This document shows positions 1 through 5,249 of a stretch of DNA of 5,249 bases, one piece after another. The notes beneath the pieces are model-generated. The model was not told the origin of the DNA and made no database searches. It saw only the letters and a program-made list of their open reading frames with translations. Within the stretch, counting starts at the first letter, position 1. Every line of letters starts with the position of its first letter. The translations under genes and the position numbers were made by a program. Origin of the DNA: Dokdonella sp. (GTDB lineage Bacteria; Pseudomonadota; Gammaproteobacteria; Xanthomonadales; Rhodanobacteraceae); the NCBI GenBank assembly GCA_030150315.1, contig JASLGB010000272.1:1-5249 (forward strand). The letters run 5' to 3'.

Positions 1-2739
1 CACCGACATCTCGGTATTGGTCAGACGCATCGCCAGCAGCGCGCCGACGCCGGCGGAGGGCAGGGTCGAGAGGATCGTGACCGGATGGATCAGGCTCTCG
101 TACAGGATGCCGAGCACGAGGTAGACGGCGATGATCGCGCCGAGGATCAGGATCGAGTTGTCGCCCTGCTGCTTCTGGAAACTGCGGAAATCGCCGGCGA
201 AATCGGCGCGGATGTCGCCCGGCATGCGCAGGCCGACGATGGTGTCCTGGATCAGGCGCTGGGCCTGGCTCATCGACACGTCCGGCGCAAGATTGAAGCT
301 GAGGCTCATGGTCGAGAACTGGTCTTCGTGGCTGACCTCGGTCGGCGCCACGGTGTCGATCATCTTCGTCACCGAGGTGATCGGCACCATCGCGCCGCCG
401 CTGGCGCGCACGTAGATGCGTTCCAGCGAGGCGGGGTCGGTGGCCTGGTTCGGCAGCGCGCTGACCACGACCTTGAACTGGTTCACGTCGGAATAGATGG
501 TCGAAATCTGGCGCTGGCCGAATGCGTCGTACAGCGCGCTGTCGATCGCGCCGACGCTGACGCCGAGGCGCGCGGCCGTGTCGCGGTCGATCATCAGCAT
601 CTGGCGCGGCGCGGAATCGTCGAGATCGCTGCCGACTTCGCGCAGCTGCGGCAGCTTCTTCAGCGCCTCGATCAGCTTCGGCGTCCATTCCTGCAGGCTG
701 GCGATGTCGTTGCCCTTGAGCGCGAGCTGGTACTGGCCGCCCTGGCTGCCGCCGCCACCGCCGCCGCTGGGCAGGTCCTGCACCGGGCGAAGGCGCACGC
801 GGATGCCGGGCAGTTCGCCCGCCGAGCGGTTCAGGCGCGTCATCACGTCGAACGTGGATTCGCCGTGGCGCTCGGCCAGCGGCTTCAGGCTGATGTTGAG
901 CTGGCCGGACGCGCCGCCGCCGCCCCAACCGCCGCCGAGGCGCGAGCCGACGCTTTCGACTGCCGGGTCGGCCATGACCAGTGCCGCGATTTTCTGCTGC
1001 TGTTCCATCATGCGCGAGGGCGAGATGTCCGGCCCTGCGGTGGTGCGGCCGGCGAGCATGCCGGTGTCCTGCTGCGGGAACAGCCCGGCCTTCATGCCGC
1101 TCATCAGGAACATGGTGATGACGATCAGCAGCAGCGGCATCAGTGCGGTCAGCCACGCCACGCGCAACGCCGGGTCGAGCGCGCGCCGGTACATCGACAA
1201 CATGCCGGCGTGGAAGCGCTCCAGCGCGCGGCCGAAACCCGACTCGTGCGCCTGCGTCGAGTGCTTCGACAGGAAGCGGCCGCACAGCGCCGGTGTCAGC
1301 GTCAGCGAGATCAGCGCGGAGAACAGGATCGCCGAGGTCAGCGTGATCGCGAACTCGCGGAAGAACATGCCGGTGATGCCGCCGGCGAACGCGATCGGCA
1401 GGAATACCGCGACCAGCGAGGCGGTGATCGAGACGATGGTGAAGCCGATCTCGCGCGTGCCCTTCAGCGTGGCTTCCAGCCGCGGCATGCCTTCGTCGAT
1501 GCGGCGGATGACGTTCTCGATCACGACGATGGCGTCGTCGACGACGAAGCCGATCGCGATCACCAGCGCCATCAGCGACATGTTGTCGAGCGTGAAGCCG
1601 AACAGGTACATCGTGATGAACGCGCCGGCCACCGACAGCGGCACGGTGACCGCGGCGATCATGGTCGGCGCAAGGCGGCGCAGGAACAGCGCCATCGTCA
1701 GGATCACCATGCCGAGGCTGATCAGCAGGGTGATCTGCACCTCGTCGACCGAGGCGCGCACGATCGGCGTGCGGTCGAAGAACGGCGTCAGCTCCACGTC
1801 GTCGGGCAGCCACGTCTTCATGTTCGGCACTTCGGCCTTGACGCTGTCGACCGTCGCGATGACGTTCGCGTCGGCCTGCTTTCGCACGTACAGCAGGATC
1901 GCGCGATTGGTGCCGAACCACGCCGCCTGGTACTGGTCCTGCTGGCCGTCGTAGACGCGCGCGACATCCTTCAGGCGCACCGGCACGCCGTTGCGCGTGG
2001 CGATGACCAGATCGGCGAACTCGGCGGCGCTGCGCATCGCGTCGTTGGCGATGATCGCCATCGTGCTGGTGTCATCGGACAGGAAGCCCTGCGGTGCGGT
2101 GACGTTGGCCGCGGTGATCGCGTTGCGCAGCTGGTCCGGCGACAGGCCCATCGCGTTCAGCGCGCGCAGGTTCAGGTCGATGCGGATGGCGGGCGTGGCG
2201 CCGCCGGCAACGTCGACGTCGCTGACGCCGGGCAGCTGGCGGATGCGTTGCGCGATCAGCGAATCGGCGTAGTCGTACAGGCGCGAGAGCGGAACCGAAT
2301 TGGAAGTCAGCGCAAGGATCAGCACCGGCTGGTTGTTCGGATTCATCTTGCGGTAGGTCGGCGCATTGGTCAGGCCGGACGGAAGATCCGGCGCGGCCGC
2401 GTTGATCGCCGCCTGCACGTCGCGCGCGTAGTCGTCCACGCTGCGCCGGCCGTCGAAGCTGAGGAACACCGAGGCGCTGTTCTCGCGGCTGGACGAGCTG
2501 ATCGAATCGATGCCCGGGATCTGGCCGAGGTGGCGCTCCAGCGGCGCGGCAACGGTCGCCGCCATCACGTCGGCGCTCGCGCCGGGCTGGCTGGCGGTGA
2601 CGAAGATGGCCGGGAATTCGAGGTTCGGCAGCGCCGCCACGCCGAGCTGGCGATAGCAGATCATGCCGAGAACGAACAAACCCATCGCCAGCAGCGAGGC
2701 ACCAATCGGGCGACGGATGAAGGGCGCGGAAATGTTCAT
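1..2739 (-). CDS. mdtC: RND multidrug efflux transporter subunit, MdtC-like (C-terminus cut off by window edge)
   Basis: Second proton-driven RND efflux subunit, paralogous to the upstream gene and probably its partner in a mixed trimer. 913 codons are open from ATG 2739 to base 1 with no stop. E. coli MdtC is 1025 residues, so roughly 110-120 residues (TM10-TM12) are missing. The start is well supported: MNISAPFIRRPIG has the same length before the FIxRP motif as MdtC (MKFFALFIYRP), and a GGAG lies 6 bases upstream. TM1 is at about 10-30. The N-terminal porter half with docking subdomain (about 180-270) follows, then TM2-TM7 at about 335-354, 358-379, 385-411, 430-453, 465-489 and 525-552. 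The C-terminal porter half spans about 553-860, then TM8 and TM9. The TM4 proton-relay pair D401/D402 (GFVVDDAIV, bases 1534-1539) is intact. PTYRKMNPNNQP, TLTPALCG, FPQQDTGM and YDAFGQRQIST are family-typical. Glycine-rich loops at 602-611 and 659-668 are unusual. The TM10 lysine and TM11 arginine cannot be checked. Confidence 0.93.
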   Translation of the reverse strand, partial: MNISAPFIRRPIGASLLAMGLFVLGMICYRQLGVAALPNLEFPAIFVTASQPGASADVMAATVAAPLERHLGQIPGIDSISSSSRENSASVFLSFDGRRSVDDYARDVQAAINAAAPDLPSGLTNAPTYRKMNPNNQPVLILALTSNSVPLSRLYDYADSLIAQRIRQLPGVSDVDVAGGATPAIRIDLNLRALNAMGLSPDQLRNAITAANVTAPQGFLSDDTSTMAIIANDAMRSAAEFADLVIATRNGVPVRLKDVARVYDGQQDQYQAAWFGTNRAILLYVRKQADANVIATVDSVKAEVPNMKTWLPDDVELTPFFDRTPIVRASVDEVQITLLISLGMVILTMALFLRRLAPTMIAAVTVPLSVAGAFITMYLFGFTLDNMSLMALVIAIGFVVDDAIVVIENVIRRIDEGMPRLEATLKGTREIGFTIVSITASLVAVFLPIAFAGGITGMFFREFAITLTSAILFSALISLTLTPALCGRFLSKHSTQAHESGFGRALERFHAGMLSMYRRALDPALRVAWLTALMPLLLIVITMFLMSGMKAGLFPQQDTGMLAGRTTAGPDISPSRMMEQQQKIAALVMADPAVESVGSRLGGGWGGGGASGQLNISLKPLAERHGESTFDVMTRLNRSAGELPGIRVRLRPVQDLPSGGGGGGSQGGQYQLALKGNDIASLQEWTPKLIEALKKLPQLREVGSDLDDSAPRQMLMIDRDTAARLGVSVGAIDSALYDAFGQRQISTIYSDVNQFKVVVSALPNQATDPASLERIYVRASGGAMVPITSVTKMIDTVAPTEVSHEDQFSTMSLSFNLAPDVSMSQAQRLIQDTIVGLRMPGDIRADFAGDFRSFQKQQGDNSILILGAIIAVYLVLGILYESLIHPVTILSTLPSAGVGALLAMRLTNTEMSV
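41..139 (-). repeat. Paralogous repeat, copy in the MdtC-like gene (TM8-TM9 coding)
   Basis: By hand alignment about 84 of 99 bases match 3240-3338, without gaps. Both copies encode the YxVLGxLYESxIHPVTI and STLPxAGVGALLA segments in the same frame relative to each gene. The similarity reflects common ancestry of the two subunits plus conserved protein sequence; it is not a mobile repeat. Confidence 0.7.
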
Positions 2740-2825
2740 GCCGCGCTCCGGCGGTCGGTCCCGCGCGTTGCCCGCCCGCGCAGGCAGCGCGCGGCGATTG
2801 CCGAATGGCCGCTCAGGCGCCTCAT
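2736..2825 (-). CDS. Possible 29-codon bridging ORF between the two RND genes (uncertain)
   Basis: This open frame occupies the gap between the two transporter genes and overlaps both. Its ATG (2825-2823) shares an ATGA with the TGA stop of the MdtB-like gene (2824-2822). Its own TGA (2738-2736) shares an ATGA with the start of the MdtC-like gene (2739). The predicted peptide of 29 residues (starting MRRLSGHSAIAA) is Arg/Ala-rich, has one Cys and no membrane segment, and I recognise no family. A weak GGGGACAG lies 5 bases before its ATG. It may serve only to carry ribosomes across the gap by termination-reinitiation, or it may be a chance open frame in GC-rich DNA, where stops are rare. It continues in the same frame as a long stop-free shadow frame of the upstream gene, which makes chance a serious possibility. 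Confidence 0.22.
   Translation of the reverse strand: MRRLSGHSAIAARCLRGRATRGTDRRSAA
2746..2749 (-). promoter_or_regulatory. Ribosome binding site of the MdtC-like gene
   Basis: On the minus strand GGAG is followed by six bases (CGCGGC) and then ATG at 2739, which is normal Shine-Dalgarno spacing. It fixes the start of the MdtC-like gene and agrees with the N-terminal alignment to MdtC. The last G could pair in a 5-bp stem (2767-2763 with 2746-2742), so the site may be partly masked unless a ribosome passes through; that is inference only. Confidence 0.6.
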
Positions 2826-5249
2826 GCGGTCTGTCCCCGCAGCGCCATGCGGCGCTCGCTGCGTGCCTTGAGCCAGTCGGACAGGCGCTCGAAGTACAGG
2901 TAGATCACCGGCGTCGTGTATAGCGTGATCAGCTGCGACAGCAGCAGGCCGCCGACGATCGACACGCCCAGCGGCTTGCGCAGTTCCGAGCCGATGCCAT
3001 TGCCGAGCGCGAGCGGCAGCGCGCCGAGCAGCGCGGCGGCAGTCGTCATCATGATCGGGCGGAAGCGCAGGATGCAGGCGCGGCGGATCGCGTCGTGCGC
3101 ACGCATGCCGGCGCGCTGCGCCTCGATCGCGAAGTCGATCATCATGATCGCGTTCTTCTTGACGATGCCGATCAGCAGCACGATGCCGACGATGCCGTCG
3201 ACCGACATGCTCATGCCGCACAGCATCAGCGCGAGCAGGGCGCCGACGCCGGCGGGCGGCAGGGTCGAGATGATCGTGACCGGGTGGATGTAGCTCTCGT
3301 AGAGCACGCCGAGCACGATGTAGATCACGACGATCGCGGCCAGCAACAGCAAGACCGTGTCGCCGAGCGAGGCGGAGAATTCGGCGGCCTTGCCGATGAA
3401 CTGCCCGCGCACCTGCGGTGGGAAGTTCATCTGCGCGCTGACCTCGTCGAACGCGCGCACCGCGTCGGACAGCGAATGACCCGGTGCGAGGTTGAACGAG
3501 AGCGTCACCGCCGGCAGCTGGTCCTGATGGCTGACCACCAGCGGTGCGGTGGTCTGTTCGGCGGTCGCCAGCGCGGCCAGCGGAATGGTGCCGCCGGCGC
3601 CGAGCGCGATGCCGGTATTGCCGCCGCCGCCGATGCCGGACGGCGTCGCCGAGTTGCTCGACGTGGCCTGCCCGAGCGTGGTCGCGTTGCTGCCGACCAG
3701 CGCGCCGTTGCCGTTGCCGCGCACGGTCAGCTGGTTCAGCAGCGCGGTGCTGGTGCGGAATTCCGGCGCGACCTCCAGCACCACGCGGTACTGGTTGAGC
3801 TGGGTGAAGATGGTCGAGATCTGGCGCTGTCCGAAGGCGTCGTAGAGCGTGTCGTCGATGGTCTGCATCGGCACGCCGAGGCGGCTGGCCTTTTCGCGGT
3901 CGACGTTCAGCTGCAGCGCATTGCCCTGCGTGGCGAGGTTGTTGTCGACGTCCGCCAGTTCCGGCCGCTTGCGCAGGGCTTCGGTCATGCGCGCGGCGTG
4001 GCCGGCCAGTTCTTTCGAGTCCACCTGTGATAGCGAGTATTGGTATTCGGTCGGCGCGATGCGCGTGTCCAGCGCGACGTCCTGCACCGGCTTCAGATAC
4101 AGCGCCACGCCCGGCACATGGGCCGCGGCCGATTGCAGCGCCGGCAGCACGACGTCGAGTCCGTCGCGCTCGGTTCGCGGCTTCAGCACGATGCTGAGCT
4201 GGCCCTGGTTCAGTGTCGGGTTGACCGAGCCGGCGCCGATGAACGCGGCCACGCCGGCGACGCCGCGCACCTCGCGCAGCGCATCGGCCACCGCCTTGGT
4301 GCGCTGTTCCATCGCCGGGAAGGCAATGTTCTGGTCGGCTTGCACCACGCCGGTGACGAGGCCGGTGTCCTGCTCCGGCAGCAAGCCCTTCGGAATGATG
4401 ATGTACAGCGCGATGGTGATTGCCAGCGTCGCGCCGGCAACCAGCAGCATCAGCGGCTGGCGCGCCAGAACCCAGTCGAGCGAGCGGCCATAGCCGTCGA
4501 GCGTGCGCGTCCACAGGTCGCGCTTGCCGTGCGCAGCGCCAGTCGTGGCCAGTTGCGCGTCGGAATGTTCGCCCGCCGGCAGCGCGTCGGCCTTCAGAAG
4601 GTAGGCGCACATCATCGGCGTCAGCGTCAGCGAGATCAGCATCGAGATCGCGACCGCGATCGTCAGCACCCACGCGAACTCGTGGAACAGGCGCCCGGTC
4701 ACGCCCGGCATCAGCAGCAGCGGCAGGAATACCGCGATCAGCGACACGGTCAGGGACAGCACGGTGAAGCCGATTTCCTTGGCACCGATTTCGGCCGCTT
4801 CCTTCGGCTGCTTGCCCTGCTCGATGTAGCGCACGATGTTTTCGATCATCACGATCGCATCGTCGACGACGAAGCCGGTGGCCACCGCCAGCGCCATCAG
4901 CGAGAGGTTGTCCAGCGACATGCCGGCAAACGCCATCACGCCGAACGTGCCGAGCAGGGACAGCGGCACCGCGACCGACGGAATCACCGTCGCCCACAGT
5001 CGCCGCAGGAACACGAAGATGACGCCGATGACCAGGCAGATCGTCAGCATCAGGGTGAATTCCACGTCCTCGACCGAGGCGCGGATCGTCACCGTGCGGT
5101 CGGAGAACACCTCCAGCTTCACGTCCGCCGGCAGCAGCGATTGCAGGCTGGGCAGTTCGCGGCGGATTTCCTCGACCGTCTGCACAATGTTCGCCGCGGG
5201 CTGGCGGCGGATGTCGAGCAGCACCGCCGGCCGCGAGTTGGCCCACGCG
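2822..5249 (-). CDS. mdtB: RND multidrug efflux transporter subunit, MdtB-like (N-terminus cut off by window edge)
   Basis: Inner-membrane proton-driven efflux subunit of the HAE1/AcrB-type RND family. It would act in a trimer with a periplasmic adaptor and an outer-membrane channel. The first complete codon ends at 5248, and 808 residues run to a TGA at 2824-2822. E. coli MdtB is about 1040 residues, so roughly 270 N-terminal residues (TM1 and most of the N-terminal periplasmic half) lie beyond 5249. In window numbering, TM2-TM7 fall at about 64-83, 87-108, 116-138, 158-182, 188-218 and 265-285. The C-terminal porter/docking half spans about 286-628, and TM8-TM12 lie between 629 and 786. The proton-relay residues are present: D129/D130 in GFVVDDAIV (TM4), K698 in GIVKKNAIM (TM10) and R730 in RFRPIMMTT (TM11). 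The visible start (AWANSRPAV, RQPAANI), the YDAFGQRQIST stretch and the TTPVIYLYFERL end resemble MdtB as I recall it. An unusual Gly/Asn/Ser-rich insertion covers residues 511-555. The RND assignment is certain; MdtB over another MdtB/C-clade subunit rests on gene order and recalled similarity. Confidence 0.93.
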   Translation of the reverse strand, partial: AWANSRPAVLLDIRRQPAANIVQTVEEIRRELPSLQSLLPADVKLEVFSDRTVTIRASVEDVEFTLMLTICLVIGVIFVFLRRLWATVIPSVAVPLSLLGTFGVMAFAGMSLDNLSLMALAVATGFVVDDAIVMIENIVRYIEQGKQPKEAAEIGAKEIGFTVLSLTVSLIAVFLPLLLMPGVTGRLFHEFAWVLTIAVAISMLISLTLTPMMCAYLLKADALPAGEHSDAQLATTGAAHGKRDLWTRTLDGYGRSLDWVLARQPLMLLVAGATLAITIALYIIIPKGLLPEQDTGLVTGVVQADQNIAFPAMEQRTKAVADALREVRGVAGVAAFIGAGSVNPTLNQGQLSIVLKPRTERDGLDVVLPALQSAAAHVPGVALYLKPVQDVALDTRIAPTEYQYSLSQVDSKELAGHAARMTEALRKRPELADVDNNLATQGNALQLNVDREKASRLGVPMQTIDDTLYDAFGQRQISTIFTQLNQYRVVLEVAPEFRTSTALLNQLTVRGNGNGALVGSNATTLGQATSSNSATPSGIGGGGNTGIALGAGGTIPLAALATAEQTTAPLVVSHQDQLPAVTLSFNLAPGHSLSDAVRAFDEVSAQMNFPPQVRGQFIGKAAEFSASLGDTVLLLLAAIVVIYIVLGVLYESYIHPVTIISTLPPAGVGALLALMLCGMSMSVDGIVGIVLLIGIVKKNAIMMIDFAIEAQRAGMRAHDAIRRACILRFRPIMMTTAAALLGALPLALGNGIGSELRKPLGVSIVGGLLLSQLITLYTTPVIYLYFERLSDWLKARSERRMALRGQTA
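3240..3338 (-). repeat. Paralogous repeat, copy in the MdtB-like gene (TM8-TM9 coding)
   Basis: This is the partner of 41-139, at an offset of 3199 bases in the same orientation, and it encodes the same TM8-TM9 part of the MdtB-like subunit. The offset matches the frame difference between the two genes, so an exchange here would join them in frame. Confidence 0.7.
3584..3718 (-). other. Low-complexity Gly/Asn/Ser-rich insertion within the MdtB-like protein
   Basis: This stretch encodes residues 511-555 of the visible MdtB-like protein, rich in Gly, Asn, Ser, Thr and Ala (for example GNGNGALVGSN and GIGGGGNTG). It lies between the strand LLNQLTVR and the conserved TIPLAALA. In MdtB as I recall it, and in the MdtC-like neighbour here (IYVRASGGAMVPITSV), the same place holds a short turn, so about 35-40 residues are extra. 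The reading frame is kept through it, and flanking sequence resumes normal family similarity, so it is an in-frame insertion and not a frameshift. Confidence 0.75.

Noticed and set aside
497..1954. Plus-strand open frame of 485 codons
   Set aside because: Ser/Arg/Pro-rich shadow opposite the MdtC-like gene, with no family similarity.
2776..2794. Hairpin in the gap (6-bp stem CCGCGC/GCGCGG, 7-base loop) as a terminator
   Set aside because: There is no run of T after the stem on the minus strand, such short GC stems are common in this composition, and the two genes are expected to be co-transcribed.
2740..2821. Promoter for a separate MdtC-like transcript in the gap
   Set aside because: The gap is very GC-rich, with no recognisable -10 or -35 elements and no repeat resembling a response-regulator site.
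85..2871. Very long plus-strand open frame (928 codons) antisense to the MdtC-like gene
   Set aside because: Its product is a low-complexity Arg/His/Asp/Gln/Ala-rich sequence with no recognisable domain, as expected for an antisense frame of a GC-rich gene. The minus-strand frame encodes a clear RND protein over the same bases.
3584..3718. Frameshift or assembly error as the explanation for the Gly/Asn/Ser-rich stretch
   Set aside because: The frame is the same before and after the stretch, and both flanks match the family, so an in-frame insertion explains it better.
3095..4493. Plus-strand open frames opposite the MdtB-like gene (about 3095-4030 and 3849-4493)
   Set aside because: They are antisense shadows with biased composition, lie fully within a well-supported gene, and show no domain.
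2736..5246. Minus-strand open frame of 836 codons overlapping the whole MdtB-like gene
   Set aside because: It is an out-of-frame shadow rich in Arg, Ala, Gly and His. The adjacent frame gives the intact transporter. Only its last 30 codons, which bridge the gap between genes, are considered separately.

Overview
The window is high-GC bacterial DNA. All convincing coding signal is on the minus strand, and it consists of two tandem inner-membrane RND-family efflux pump subunits that fill almost the whole window. Reading in the direction of transcription (right to left), the first gene (5249 down to 2822) lacks its N-terminus because the window edge cuts it. It is closest to MdtB of the MdtABC multidrug efflux system. 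After an 82-base gap comes the second gene (2739 down to 1), which starts inside the window, loses its C-terminus at the left edge, and looks like the MdtC partner. The gene order, the presence of two different but paralogous RND subunits, and several signature stretches fit an mdtBC-type operon. The periplasmic adaptor gene (mdtA) would be expected just beyond the right edge and any further operon members beyond the left edge; neither is visible.

The strong G/C bias at third codon positions and the MdtBC organisation suggest a high-GC proteobacterium. A xanthomonad-like gammaproteobacterium or a betaproteobacterium is plausible, but the sequence alone does not decide this. There are no mobile elements, RNA genes, CRISPR arrays or recognisable promoters.

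In E. coli, MdtB and MdtC assemble as a mixed trimer (two B, one C). With the adaptor MdtA and an outer-membrane channel such as TolC, this trimer exports drugs, bile salts and other amphiphiles using the proton gradient. Both genes here look intact as far as they are visible, and both keep the TM4 aspartate pair of the proton relay. The first gene also shows the TM10 lysine and TM11 arginine; that region of the second gene is outside the window.

The region is mostly ordinary. The departures worth noting are: (1) a 29-codon open frame that bridges the two genes exactly, with ATGA stop/start overlaps at both ends; (2) a Gly/Asn/Ser-rich insertion of roughly 35-40 residues in the C-terminal docking region of the MdtB-like subunit; (3) glycine-rich loops in the MdtC-like subunit, one of which sits where AcrB has its phenylalanine switch loop; and (4) blocks of about 85% nucleotide identity shared by the two genes, which could recombine in frame. 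I see no evidence for a wholly new system.
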